64,000 nt of DNA from NCBI GenBank assembly GCA_964016885.1, contig OZ024742.1, forward strand, positions 118,700,396 through 118,764,395, read 5' to 3'. Position 1 is the first letter of the stretch. The number at the start of each line of letters is the position of its first letter. The position numbers were made by a program, and so were the translations under genes. The notes under the pieces were generated by a model that worked only from the letters and a program-made list of their open reading frames with translations, did not search any database and was not told the DNA's origin. This document shows positions 23,020-35,102 of the stretch, one piece after another. This stretch comes from Eledone cirrhosa. Its lineage: Eukaryota > Mollusca > Cephalopoda > Octopoda > Eledonidae.

Positions 23020-23345
23020 GAAAATCATCATGGTTTAATGTCCATTTTCCACGTTAGCATGGGTAAGATGGGCTGTCCTGTTGTGAGACATCCAAGTCAG
23101 AGGACCGTGTTTTGCTCACACAGAACTGATTTTGGCTTGGTTTCTACGACTGGTTGCCCTTTCTAACACCAACCACATTTACAGTGTGTCCCGAGTTCTT
23201 TTTGTCGTGATATCTACACGACCACTTTATAGTGTGGACTGAGTTCTTTTTGTCATGTCAATAGATTTTCAAACTTGCCTTATATCTTTGTAAACTTCCC
23301 AGTTTGCTTAGTCTACCTTCCATACTGGCATGGATTAGATGAGTT
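23020..23345 (-). repeat. LINE/SINE tail, longer copy
   Basis: Minus-strand copy of the 3' tail: AATGTCCATTTTCCACGTTA, GCATGGGTAAGATGGG, CAGAACTGATTTTGGCTTGG, CTACGACTGGTTGCCCTTTC and two tail units of the 'CACGACCACTTTATAGTGTG' type. A second short tail-like piece follows near 23300-23345. Confidence 0.65.
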
Positions 23346-24146
23346 GTCAGAGTCTGGGACCAGACAAGTTTGATCAATCCATCCTGCTCGTACATTCCAT
23401 GGTTTTTATAGCTACACACACACAGTGGCTTCCTGACAAAAAAGAATGTTTTTCTCCTTTTAGATTATACACTATTCATGTGATGATTATTGTGTTTAGA
23501 ATAAAATACAAAATTATTCTATTATTAGTTTGAATGAGCATATGACACTGCACTAATCTTTATTAAAAATATCTTAAATAAAGACAATAAGATGGATGAA
23601 TTCAGATATTTTTAATTTACTCATAATCTTGATAATGAGCTCTTGATAAGTATCCAGTGTATTTTACATTTTTTGTGCATTGGTATATATATATCATTTG
23701 GGAACAAATATTTCATTATTGAATTTCCTGCATTTTGTCATAGAATGGAGGTCGTTTGCTATTTTCAAGTTTAGTTGACTGGTAAAGATAAGCCTGTAAT
23801 ATATTTTTCAAAGCTCTTACACAATGCCTATAATTGGATTGAAACTGCAAATTTAGTGGTCATAGGTTTAATTATATAATCAAATTAGTTTGTTTTTTTT
23901 CCTTCTAACATTTGATATTAACAGGTTTATAGTTTGCCACTCTCACACTAAACTGCCATCCTGTATTTTCCCTTAATTTAGTAATTGCAAATTCATTACC
24001 AAATCAAAGTAATTGATAATAATCTTAAAATAGAGTATTTCCAGATATATTAGTAACTTTTAGTCCAATTATTATCTATTTTCACTGAATAAACAATAAA
24101 TATTATATGCTATTTCTCATTGCCATTTCATTTTCTTTTTTTATAG

Positions 24147-24198
24147 GATTTATGCTCCAAAGTGTGCAGCCTGTGGGCAAGCAATCACTCCTGTTGAG
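24147..24198 (+). CDS. jub: Ajuba-family LIM protein, exon: LIM3 start
   Basis: Acceptor TTTTTTTATAG, donor GTATGC. It completes an Arg codon, then encodes IYAPKCAACGQAITPVE. CAAC is the first zinc-ligand pair of LIM3. APKCAACGQ is nearly invariant in the Ajuba/LIMD1/WTIP group. Confidence 0.93.
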
Positions 24199-24496
24199 GT
24201 ATGCATTTATGATATATGATTGACTAAAATCTTTTTTGAAGATTATTTGAGTATAGTCTGTGTTGTTGGTCGGAGTACTAAGGAGTATATGTATAAAGCT
24301 TATAAGCTTTTAGCTTGTTCTTGTCTCAATACTGAGTGAGTAAATGTCTCCCATGATGGATGAAAATCCAGAAACATGCACCTGGCATTCTCACAGCTTA
24401 AAACATTCATAGTGAGACTTTTATTGATTGAATTCTTAATGATTATTTTTAGTTTTACCTACATGTATAAGGAAATTCTCTGATTTTTAACTTTAG

Positions 24497-24565
24497 GGCA
24501 CTGAAGAAACAGTTCGTGTTGTGTCTATGGACAGAGATTTTCATGTTGACTGTTATCATTGTGAG
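24497..24565 (+). CDS. jub: Ajuba-family LIM protein, exon: LIM3 middle
   Basis: Acceptor TTTAACTTTAG, donor GTAAGTT. 23 codons, phase 0: GTEETVRVVSMDRDFHVDCY and HCE. HVDCYHCE with the next exon's DC gives H-x2-C-x2-C-x2-C of LIM3. The intron before it is the shortest in the gene (298 bp). Confidence 0.93.
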
Positions 24566-25167
24566 GTAAGTTATAGATTTAATGGACAATTTATTTCCCT
24601 AAGTGAATATTTTTTTTTTTTTGATAATTTCTTATATTCTTCAAAAGGAATTGGACTAGTACTTGTGTGCCTGTGTGAACAAAGATATTTCTATGATATT
24701 AATTCAATAGAGCAAGAACTGGTCCCTAAATTTCAGTCAATGTTTTGGAAAACTTATACTTTAAAGTTGTGCTTGATCTGAGGTCATGTGTTGAAATTAA
24801 AGCAATTATAGCAAAGAAGAAACATTTTAACCATTTAAAAACACCAGAACTCTGCACTTTACATTTAAATCTATTTTTTGGTATTATCAGTTTTTTGTGT
24901 GTTTTTGAATAACTAAAATGCCCTCCAAGCTGTAATTGCTATCATATTTTAACTTAGTCAATAATCATTTGAATTCAGAAGTTGTTGACCTGCTTCGATT
25001 CTCATTTAGGAAAAGAACTCCAACTTCTCAATGCCACTATGTAGATATTTGGTGATGTAAGAAAATGCATCAATGATTATTGATACACAGTTATAAACTG
25101 AAACTTATAATTATATTACAATTTTTGCAGTTTCTGCATTTGAAATCATGTATGTTGATTTAATATT

Positions 25168-25420
25168 CACATTAGTGTGGCCTAATGGTTAGGGTGTTGG
25201 ACTCACAATCATGATGTCATGTGTTCAATTCCCAAATCAGATTACATATTTTATTCAGCAAGGTAGCTCAGTTCACTCAGCAGCAGTGGACTGGTATCCT
25301 ATCCAGTGGGAAATCTTTTACATTCAGTCACTTCACAGCCATGAAATAAAATATGCCAGGGGCTTCATCCAACCCGTAGAAGCTTAGGAAAATGGTCGTA
25401 AAATGATAACTGTAACTCAT
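25168..25420 (+). mobile_element. tRNA-type SINE
   Basis: A-box-like TGGCCTAATGGTTAGGGTG and B-box-like TGTGTTCAATTCCC, spaced as in tRNA genes. The body follows ('GCAAGGTAGCTCAGTTCACT', 'GCAGTGGACTGGTATCCTAT') and the end reads AGGAAAATGGTCGTAAAATG. It lies in the intron before the last LIM exon. Confidence 0.65.
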
Positions 25421-25865
25421 TCACATCAGCTTGACAGCTGATCTCGACAATAGTATGCATTCGTTTTCTGTTTTTTAGCCATACAATAGTATTCAGTTTA
25501 TTGGTTGAATTAGTAGCAGTTCTCCTAATATTCTTGACTTTAGAGTTATAAATACATCCAAGAGTATTGATATTTTTAGTGAATTAATCCTTCTTATGAT
25601 TGCTATCACCAAGAATATACAATAATACCTTACAGAAAGACAATGTCTTACTGATAGATTGAACAGCTCCTGTATCATGTTTTCTTTGCCGGATTCAGAT
25701 AACAATGTTTTATTCTGTTGATTTTTGTGCTATCTTTAGTGATATGATAATTGAACAGATTTTGTCAATTTGTCAGTGGCAGCAACTAGTTATGTTAGTA
25801 TATTTTAATCAACCATGAATTAAGAGCTGAGCCAAAAGTTCACATTTAGTCCAGTTGTATTTGAT

Positions 25866-25982
25866 TACTGTATTTCCCAGCGTTGAAGACACTACTTTTT
25901 CCCTAAAATAAGTAAAAAAATCTACCATGCATCCTTGGTTGTCAAAATTCGGGTGCGTTTTTCTTCGCCAGGAAATACGGTA
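25866..25982. mobile_element. Short MITE, 117 bp
   Basis: Terminal inverted repeats TACTGTATTTCCCAGCG and (reverse complement of the right end) TACCGTATTTCCTGGCG, 14 of 17 identical. It starts and ends with TA, so the TA may be the target duplication. The interior has GGGTGCGTTTTTCTTCG and matching T-rich sequence on the left. Confidence 0.7.
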
Positions 25983-26349
25983 TATTGCTCAGCGTTTGCT
26001 TTAATTATATTCACTATTTGAAACTTATTCTTAAATGAGGGTTCAAGTTGGCCAGTCACTGGTTCACTGCTTTTTAGACAATAGCTGTTCTTTCTGTATC
26101 CAGCTTATCTTTTGTGTAGAGCTACTGCAGCTTTCTCTATACATCTGCCCACACTAGTTTCATGTCTATGGTTATACACACAATTTCAGTCCTTCACTCA
26201 GAGACACAGTGCAAGACTTTTTTCACTACTCTTGCACACACATCAGTAATCAACTCTTAGCATTTATAAATTGTACATAAAATCTTGTAGGACTTAGTCT
26301 TCAGTATTTACTATCCACTTTGCTTTTTTCAACTGTAATAATTTAATGG

Positions 26350-26565
26350 TTTCTGATTTAGGCACAAGGCGAAATAATTTGTTTTGGGGGGGAAAGTCGA
26401 TTAAATCGACTCCAGTGCGTTACTGGTACTTTATTTTATTGACCCTGTAAGGATGAAGGGAAAATCTAATCTCGGCTGGATTTGGACTCAGAATGTAAAG
26501 GGAGGTAACTATTTCGCAAAGCATATCCGATGCTCTTACTGATATTGTTAATCAACTTCCGTTTT
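26350..26565 (-). mobile_element. tRNA-derived SINE
   Basis: Reverse complement of the same SINE as 7985-8195: GATTTAGGCACAAGGCG end, AAGTCGATTAAATCGACTCC, TACTTTATTTTATTGACCCT, a B-box-like GATTTGGACTCAGAATG and A-box-like sequence near 26530. Confidence 0.75.
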
Positions 26566-27359
26566 AACTGTAATAATTTAATGACCTGAAAGAGAAGTCT
26601 CTCTCATTCAACAACCAGAAAAACCATAGTAAACAATTTAGTCGTGTTCATCCATGTAGTTTTTGAAAGGATAATTATTATTATTATTTTCCTTCATTTT
26701 CTATAAAACTATCTTGTTTCACTTTGGATATCAGATAAATTTAGAAATAATTTTCACTCATTCAGAAGAAACGAATGTTAATTATTCTAACAAGTAGATT
26801 TAATTATTAATATTTTATCAACATTTACTAAGTCAGCCAATTTATTACTAGTATTATGATAATGTATAATGAAAAACTATAAAATACATTAACAAAAGGT
26901 GTTTCTATCCATATTTACAGCTGTCAAGACAGAATTAAACAGTAAAATATCTCCTGTTGATTTTTTTTCTCTATAACATATAGCATGTATTATTGAATTC
27001 TTCTGTTTTAGATATTTCGTGAATCCTTTTCTCTTTTTTTTTTTCTTTTACTTCACAGTAGATGTGAATAGTTAAAATTTCCTTCTTATTAAACTAATTG
27101 CAGTTCAAACATTATTGGCATGATAATTACCTGATTAATAAACTTACTACTTACAGTTTTGGGTGATTGACATCTTTTTAAAAAAATTATCAGTTTTGTG
27201 TTGCCATTTGTTTTTAGTTGTGTAACAATTTAAGTAATAAGAAAACATTCAGAATTTGACATTTAAACTTCAGTGAAATTTAACTTTTAATCTAACAATC
27301 TTTTCTAATTTGTATTTCTTTTTTTAGTTATTGCTCATTGGTTATTTGTGTTGGTGATT

Positions 27360-27720
27360 TATATGATAAACACACTCTGTACAATCTATAAAATGGTTGG
27401 CGATAGGAAGGGCATCCCACCATAGAAAACCTTCCAAACAAAGGGTAGAGAGGACTGTTAACTGTGCCAAAAACATAACAACTTCCCTTGTGTTAGTGTC
27501 AAGATAAAACACACTCAGTAGAGTGCAGGATTGTATGTTGAGCCTCAGCCAATCTGGAGGTCTGGCACTCCGCTTGAGTACTGCCTGGTCTGTAACGACA
27601 TGTCCAACTGATGCTAGCAATGAAAACGGACATTAAATGATGATTTATGTGTGTGTGTGTGTGTGTATTTATATATATGTGTGTATCTATATATATATAT
27701 ATATATGTACTTTTAGTTGC
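27360..27720 (+). repeat. LINE/SINE tail plus TG/TA microsatellite
   Basis: GGTTGGCGATAGGAAGGGCA and TCCCACCATAGAAAACC start a tail copy that continues to CAACTGATGCTAGCAATGAA and ATTAAATGATGA near 27642. (GT)n and (AT)n runs follow at 27649-27710. Confidence 0.65.
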
Positions 27721-27958
27721 GTCGGTACTCAAACTTTTACACAAACTCATCATGTATTTCTGCAGCAGTGAGTTTTGTTGTTGAATCTTTATTCCTGGTG
27801 GAAATTATTTCAGCCCAATTATGTCTGTTGTAAATGTAAAAGTCAAGTATAACAGAATTCCTTTCCTCTTCCCCTGAATAGATTCAGGTTTCTTCATTAA
27901 ATTAAAAATAAATAAACATTGAAAGAAACAATAACATTATACCATCAACATTTAAATA

Positions 27959-28274
27959 CAGTTGTCCCCCGGTATTCGCAGGGAAACGTTCCTAAAGCAC
28001 CCACAAAGAATGAAAAACTGTGAATATTGGATGTGGTCCATAAAAATGCCTATAAATGTCAAAATATAACGTAAAATATTGGCCGGCAAACACTGTATAA
28101 TGCTATTAATAATTTAGCGTTAAAATATATATTGCCACGAAAACAAGCCATTAAAAAAATCGCTGAAGATATTTATGATTCCGCGAATATGCGGTGATTT
28201 CCATAACAATTATTAGTTAGGTTCTAAGGAAAATTCCGCGAATAATCAGGGCCGCAAATGCCAGGGGTACACTA
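27959..28274. mobile_element. Tc1/mariner-pogo type MITE, 316 bp
   Basis: TA flanks at 27957-27958 and 28275-28276. The left end CAGTTGTCCCCCGGTATTCG and the right end, reverse-complemented, TAGTGTACCCCTGGCATTTG align with about 15 of 23 identical. The interior repeats the theme (CCGCGAATATGCGG, CCGCGAATAATCAGGG). Non-coding. Confidence 0.6.
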
Positions 28275-28275
28275 T

Positions 28276-30737
28276 ATAATGTGTTTGTTTTAAGTAAATC
28301 TAAGAAATGTTATTGTATTGCTTTTTTGCTTCCAGCCTTGTTATCAGTTATTTTAAAACATGTTACTGATTGAATATGTAATATGGTCTAAAATTTATTA
28401 TTAGAATTATGAGAATCTTTACTGATAGACATATGTTTGTAATTGTTTTATTTCATCTGTAAATTATTTCCCTTTCAAATCAATTCTTATTTCTTCTAAT
28501 AGGACAAAATAAATTTTGCCCTTTATATTTGAAAAACTGCAAATGGAAATCGATTTAATACATGTTTTAGTCATATTTTTAATTGGCAGATGAAATTAGT
28601 CCACTGATTTGTGTATATGTTTAAAACATTTATATATTTTATTTGCTAATTAGGTGTTTTCCTCCTTAATCTGGTGTTGTTATTATTATTTTTTTTTTTT
28701 AATGTGATTCCACACCGATTTCCAGTTGGAGATTGAATATAGTTCAGGAGAATTAGCTCTATTATTATATTATTACATTATTATTATCTGTATTGTACTG
28801 CACATGGGTCTCTCCTATCGACTACATTAATTATCAACAGAATTATTTGTGGAGTTGTTTCCCTTTTAATCTACACCTCATTCATTTGCGAAAAAAATAA
28901 TACGTTAATCATTCACATCATCGTATCTGAATAAAGTTTAATGCTTAGCATTAAATAAGATATCCAAAACACTGCAGTGTTTTGTGGAATACGCATCATA
29001 CCAGGGAGGAGGACGACTATATTACCAACATTAATATAGAAGATACGAGAAAATCTTTCTTGCAGCCAGTAAAAATTGGCAAATACTTGTATAGTTATTA
29101 ATAGAAATTCGTATGAAGATTGTGAAATTTGGCTTGAAATCTTTTCTGCATGAGTCTGATTGTATCTTTCTTGCATGGTGGATTTGGTTTCTTGCCTTTT
29201 AAAAAGTGTTTGCAGTTATTTTAGCATCATTACTGCAGACTCCTAAGTGAACAAATAAATAGATTCAGGCATTAAATACTATCAAAAAAACTCAATGTAA
29301 AAAGTAACAAATATATAAAATGGAAGGAAAAGACTATGTATTTCATATACTTTTTTGTGCTCTTAAAAGAAGTAGGGTGAAAGTAATAGTGCTCATGAGT
29401 TATATAGCTCTTTTTGAAGAAGATTGGGGTTCTGTGTTTGAAAGATTGCTTAGTGGAACATAATTTTTATCTAAATCTGTTCTAAGAAGATGCAGTTCCA
29501 AGGAGGAAAAGTGTCTGCTGTTTTAAGTGTTGAAGGGAGAGGAGAAAGAGAGATAACTTTATACCTTATCAGGCTTTAATTTTAATTGGATAAAAATTCA
29601 ATTAAAATTAAATTAACTTTTTACATTTATGATTCCCCACCTCCCAAATGAGATTTGATTGTTGCACAAAAAATATTTTAATCTAAATGTCTTTATATTT
29701 CTTTAAAGTTTTTAAAACCAACAATGAGAGTGTAGGATGGCTGAATCAACATGATACCGGATGACTAACTGCGGTATTAGCTATGTCTGTCCTGCACCAG
29801 AAAGCCAAAAGACCTGCCTTGCAAGCTCTTATATCTCTCTAGCTGCAGCTATGTAGTTTGGATGTTGTTAAGAGGATGTTTTCCAATTTTTTCAAGCTTT
29901 CTTGCCCACCACTTCTCAAAGAGGCTCTCTCAACAGTAGCCTTGCTGTTATATTCAAGATCAATTTTATTTCTCTATGCACTAATCTCCTCAGGAGTTTC
30001 CTTCATTCTAACAGCATTTTTTCTGCTTTAAAGAAATCTTAATAACATAGTCATTAAGTGGTAGCATTTCAAAATCATTGGAGAGATATTAAAGTTTAAA
30101 TAAAACATGTCAAACATCTTGAATATAATTAAATATTTATTAACAAAAGCATTTCAATGATCTCATTGGTTCTATCCCTCTTTGTGCTTGTATGTCTTAT
30201 AAATAGTCAATATTTGATTGAATTTTCAATGCCTATATTTGGCATGGCATAACTTCATCCAGGCTATTGCTGCATGTTTCCAACATTGGCTTTATTAGAT
30301 TGTAAAAGAGGCTTAGAATTAGCGAATGACTAGTAGCAAAAAGTAATACATACTACTATTAACTCAGTGGTGTCTATTTTAAACACTGTAAATTGTGTAT
30401 ATTTAACGAAATAAGTTCTGGAAATTACCAGTCGTTTTTCATTAAACATTTTTTACAAGGAATAAATATTTTTAGGGAATAGCTTCTTAGACTAAACAAA
30501 CACATTAAGCAGTATTTTATTTCATCCCTCTTGGTTTTAAGATCAAATCCCTCAGGGATCAATTTTAATTTTTATCCATCACTGGTACTGTTAATTGCCA
30601 GGGATGATTCATCCAACTACATTCCTCTCTTCTAAATTAAAATTTGTTAAAAATATTAATATTTTCAAATTTGTTTGAAAGAGATTTTGAAATAAACTGG
30701 TTCCTTTAATAATTTCTGTTTTCTTTCACGCTTGTAG
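28276..30737. other. Intron stretch without recognised features
   Basis: The 3' part of the 6.2-kb intron before the last coding exon. AT-rich; only short ORFs without domains. The acceptor at its end has a long pyrimidine run (TTTCTGTTTTCTTTCACGCT). Confidence 0.5.
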
Positions 30738-31211
30738 GATTGTGGTATGCAACTAACAGATGAACCTGATAAGCGGTGCTATCCATACCAAAATGTATTG
30801 CTCTGCCGAGACTGTCACATAAAACGCCTCAATGACCGCTATCCCGATGAGCAGTTTTGCATTGATCCAGTTACTCAGCTTATTAAAACCATAAATAATG
30901 AAAACTCTAAAGTGGATTCTCAAGGTGGCTCTCTTGGTGGAACTGTTGGAGACTTTGCTCCTGCCACTATCAGTGTTCTTACAGCTCCACGTATGAATAC
31001 ACCAGCTGGTTATCGTGGCTCATATTGCAGCAATAGTACTGTAGGAGATGCAAATGGTGCTAACTCCAACACTAATACACACAATTTTAGTTCTGGCCAA
31101 GAACAGTATTTGCTATCTAACAACTATCAATCACCACAAAGACCATATGATCAAAAAGCACCTCTATCTCCTGTAAAATCTTCTATGAAATACCAAATAA
31201 CAGAACTTTGA
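30738..31211 (+). CDS. jub: Ajuba-family LIM protein, last coding exon
   Basis: Acceptor CACGCTTGTAG. It encodes DCGMQLTDEPDKRCYPYQNV and LLCRDCHIKRLNDRYPDEQF first, so LIM3 closes with CRDC and the LIM block ends about 35 residues into the exon. The remaining 120 or so residues are low in charge and rich in Ser, Asn, Gly, Thr and Pro. TGA is at 31209-31211. The last four residues are ITEL, which fits a class I PDZ-binding motif (S/T-x-L). The total visible protein is about 318 residues in phase over seven exons. Vertebrate and insect relatives end soon after LIM3, so a tail of this length is longer than I expect. Function by family: adaptor for LATS/Warts, alpha-catenin and cytoskeletal partners. 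Confidence 0.95.
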   Translation, partial: DCGMQLTDEPDKRCYPYQNVLLCRDCHIKRLNDRYPDEQFCIDPVTQLIKTINNENSKVDSQGGSLGGTVGDFAPATISVLTAPRMNTPAGYRGSYCSNSTVGDANGANSNTNTHNFSSGQEQYLLSNNYQSPQRPYDQKAPLSPVKSSMKYQITEL

Positions 31212-31982
31212 TACTGTTGATATAGTTGATATAATAATATACATAGTGAAATTATGTAAATTTTTTATTTTGGTTCGTTAATTAAAAAAGTAATAATGAA
31301 ATCTGGAAAAACATATTCAAGTTTGACAGGAAAATAGCTAAAGCTTGATATGTCATGAGTTTCTTTAAGATAGTCAACCAATTTTATTCTGTTGGAATAT
31401 CATAGAAATTTATCCTTTTCATTATTTATTATTTATCAATGCTTATGAATAATTTCTATTGAATATAATTTTATTGACTGCCACCCCAAGATCTGAAGTT
31501 TTGAGAAAGATAATTCTTAAGTATTTTACATAACCATTTGGTTGAAAAAGTTAGAATCTCTCGTTTCCAATCTGGCAAAAAATATTTTTATCCTTTAAGG
31601 TTTAACTGAAATTAAAGGAATGCCTAGAGGAAATTAGCATATTATTCCACAGATCTGGCATAAGCAAAATCCAAAGACACAGTCTTCAGTAATATGACAG
31701 TGCTAATAATAATATATGTAAGTTTCATTTTTGATCTTTTGTCAACCATGCATAATTATTCTCCTTTTTAATTTTTTGGGGGTAGATTTTTCAAATCATA
31801 TTTTTACAGGCTGTAAATATTATCTAGTCATTCATTGACATTTTCTAGAGTTTTGCCAGCAGGTCTTTAAATGTATGCATTTAGTTGTAACTAATGATAT
31901 GAACATTTTGAAATGACAATTAAAACTTGTTAAATATATAAATATTTGAAGAGATTTATTAAAAGCAATGTAAATAAATAAA
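31212..31982 (+). other. Probable 3' UTR with polyadenylation signals
   Basis: AT-rich sequence after the stop codon. Overlapping AATAAA signals at 31973-31982 are the first canonical ones I see in a good position. The extent is inferred; transcript ends were not visible. Confidence 0.45.
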
Positions 31983-32507
31983 GGTTGATTTCACTGTTGA
32001 CAAGAATTGGGATTAAAATGTTAGATGTTAAAATATTTTTCAAGGTTATCTTTTTTTATTTGCAAATCTTGTTATCTGATTTAACCATATTAAATTCAAA
32101 TACTGATTTGAATTTTATGAAGAAGTGTAGCAATGCACATGTTCTTTGGTTATTAGTAAAAGCCTTTCAAGTTTACTAAGATAAAACAGTGATCTCACAT
32201 ATATGGTTACCAAATTCCAAAATGTTTATCATTTCAAGTTATTTGAATGTTTTCTTCCAGATATAGTGTTTCAAGTGAAAGCTTATTTCTATTGTTGACA
32301 CTTCAGCTTAAATCCTAACAATTCACTGGAAACATTTTTACATGAAATATATAGTATAGGACCACATCTGACTGCAGTATGTATGTGTGTGATTCTGTTT
32401 AGAATTGATGGTTCCTAGAATAGGTACTCAATACTCTAGAGTTTCTCCTTTATGATTAGTCATCAGACAATTAACTGTTTAATGACTCTGTAATCATACA
32501 GAAAAAA
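31983..32507. other. No recognisable features
   Basis: AT-rich sequence downstream of the probable polyadenylation site; short ORFs without motifs. Confidence 0.4.
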
Positions 32508-32515
32508 CTCTAGAG

Positions 32516-32825
32516 CAGGGGCGTGCAACAGGTGACCCGCAGGCCATAATCCGGCCCACCAGACCAGTCAGAGTGGCCCGCGATGACCATTTAAAATTTT
32601 TAGCTTGTAGGCTTTAGAATTTTTTTCGTAACCATAATACAATTTTCTGTTAGTTGACCTATACTAAAGGCCTTCACTGATTGGGTTATGCGTGTTATAA
32701 TTTCCCAGTTCCATGAAAGAAGTTGTGGTGAATCTTTGGAATAGTGCTTAATTAATATTAATGGCCCTAATAGTCGTTCCAATGTTCAAAAGTGGCCTGC
32801 CAATGGAATATGTTGCACACCCCTG
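32516..32825. mobile_element. Short non-autonomous hAT element
   Basis: 310 bp. Ends CAGGGGCGTGCAACA and (reverse complement) CAGGGGTGTGCAACA, 14 of 15 identical. Identical 8-bp duplications CTCTAGAG at 32508-32515 and 32826-32833. The subterminal GGCCCACCAGACC and GTGGCCCGCG stretches are typical of hAT MITEs. No transposase. The duplication fits the hAT 8-bp rule and both the Ac (nTnnnnAn) and Buster (nnnTAnnn) patterns. Confidence 0.9.
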
Positions 32826-33469
32826 CTCTAGAGTAATAAGCCACTGACTCAACCTGAATAAAACTATATATATATTATGCAGGCATATACAATACGTTTA
32901 TGTATAATAAAGTTACAAGAGTTTTGTTATGTGAAAACCATATGCACTCATTATCAACCATGTTAGTGCTGCAGCGCTATTGCTAATATATATATATATG
33001 TGTGCGTGAGTATTTGGGTAAATTACGAAACATTGAGGAATTTTGAAAATTTGTTACTCGCAATATAGACAACTATTATTATTATTATTAGTTGATAACT
33101 GAAAATAATAGTTGAATAAGTCAATTAAAATACCCCAGAAGACAGAATAAAGTGGCAAGAGACACGTGCAGGGATCAAACACTGCATCTCTCATGGTTCA
33201 ATTCTTTCAAGTGTCTCTGTCCATCTTTTTCTGTCACTTGGGATATTTTACCCGATTTATTCAACTATTTATAGTTGTCCACATTTTCAAATATATTTCC
33301 ATCCCTTGCTGCCAGGGAAAATGGATACTCAATAATAATGATGTATATAAAATATTTAAATTTGCTCAAAACTAATAAAAATATTGAGAACTAGACACAA
33401 AAAATACATAATGGTATATATAAAATGTTTGATAAATTTACCCAAAACTAATGAAAACAATGTGAACTA

Positions 33470-34727
33470 CAAGGGTGAATTGAAAAGTTCATAGGCTGAC
33501 TATGAAAGAATGATGCTAGAGCTGTGAAATTTTGCATGTATTAATTTCAACTCATATTAATAAGTGCATTATTCTTTTCCAGGTAAACTGACATTTGACT
33601 GTTTAAAGAAGACTTCAACGGTAACTGGTCGCGACTTCTCTTGAAAATGGACAAAATTTGGCATCATTGTGTTATCAGTACTTGTAGAAAAGGGGTTTAG
33701 CCTCCCCACTTCCCCCAGGACATTCATGCTGACATGGTTGCTACATTAGGGGATGATGCTCTAGCTTTATCAACAGTGTAAAAGTGGGCACCTGAATTTA
33801 GGAGGGGAAATGACCCAAGGTTTAGATGTCCTACAACTGCTACCACCAAGGAAGATATTGATCATGTTCATCCTTTGGTGATAGATGACAGGCAATTGGC
33901 TATGTATCAAATAGCTAATGCTATTAGTATATCCCATGAAAGAGTTGAGAATATTCTGCTCAAAGAACATGGCATGATGAAGGTTTATGTTCGGTGGGTG
34001 CCATGTCTTTTGATAACTGATCAAAAGAGCACCAGGCTGATCACATCATGAGAAAACCTGACATTGTTTGAGACAGATCCAGCTGGTTTCCTTGAATGTT
34101 TCCTAACCCAGGACCAAGTGTTGGGTTCATCACTTTCAGCCAGAGACAGTCCATGCAGTGAAAACACTCCTCCTCACTTGCTCCAAAGAAGGCCATGGTT
34201 GTTTCATCTGCAGGGAAGGTAATGGCCTGAGTTTTGGGGGCATGACAAGCATAATGTTTATTGACTATCTTCAAAGGGTCCACACCATCTATGGAGAGTA
34301 CTATGCCAACTGGCTGAGGCAGTTACAAAAGGCTATCAAGACCAAACACCCAGGAAAACTGATGAAAGGGGGGGTCTTGTTTCATCGGGACAATGCTCCA
34401 ACACACAAGTCCTTAGTTTTGAATGGCTATTGTGCGTGACTGTGACATTGAACTGGTTGATGACCCTCCCTGTTCTCTTGATTTGGCTCCGTCTGACTTT
34501 CATCCGTTCTCCAACATGAAAAATCACTTCGTTCGGAAGCAGTATTGTAGTGATGATGACATCATATCTGCTGTTGATGACGTTTTTTACCAACAGGATG
34601 AAAGCTTCTTCACCAATGGGATCTAAGGACTGTAACACTGACGGAAGAAGTGTGTGGACCACAAAGGGGACTATTTTGAAAAATAAACCTTGAGAGTATC
34701 TTGGTTAACCTATGAACTTTTCAGCCA
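33470..34727 (+). mobile_element. Mariner element, full length but dead
   Basis: Terminal inverted repeats of about 25 bp: left CAAGGGTGAATTGAAAAGTT then CATAGG, right (reverse complement) TATGGCTGAAAAGTTCATAG. TA flanks at 33468-33469 and 34728-34729. The length, about 1.26 kb, is that of a complete mariner. The transposase inside is broken (see separate entry). Confidence 0.88.
33647..34686 (+). pseudogene. Mariner transposase pseudogene
   Basis: Transposase of the mariner type (DD34D), which cuts and pastes DNA between its own inverted repeats. ATG at 33647; the last codons with TAA at 34684-34686. The N-terminal helix-turn-helix part carries stops (for example near 33699 and 33778). ISISHERVENILLKEHGMMK marks the linker region. 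The first catalytic Asp sits in FLTQDQ (about 34100). The second, expected after FW, is lost: the frame reads FGGMTSIMFIDYL. The third lies in HRDNAPTHKS (about 34385). DLAPSDFHPF and the GDYFEK end follow after a frame change near 34435. At least two frameshifts and several stops are present. Confidence 0.85.
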
Positions 34728-35102
34728 TATACACAACAATACATTATGTGGTAATTCTTTAGATATGTAATGGTCGTCATGCTCATCTCATGTGTATGTA
34801 TATTTAAAGGAAGGGAATTAGAAATCAAAATGAGAGAGATTAGTCATATTTTTATTGGCCTTCAAAATATATGGTAAATTGTAAATTTGTATATAAAATA
34901 AAAGGTAATTGGCTTGAGAAAGAGTGCAACACTCAGGCAGGTTAGATCAATGCAGTGGATATTCAGCTTAAATGTATGTAGGTTGATGTCTGCTGGAAAA
35001 ATATTGGTGGGAAGTAGTGATTTTATAGCGTTTAGTGTTAGACATGAGGTGAGACACAGTTAGGATGATGGGATGAGGAAAGTTGTGTAGATTGAGTGGA
35101 AG

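Noticed and set aside
27499..27753. Minus ORF with HTHTHI and IYIYI runs
   Set aside because: Microsatellite plus LINE/SINE tail, not a gene.
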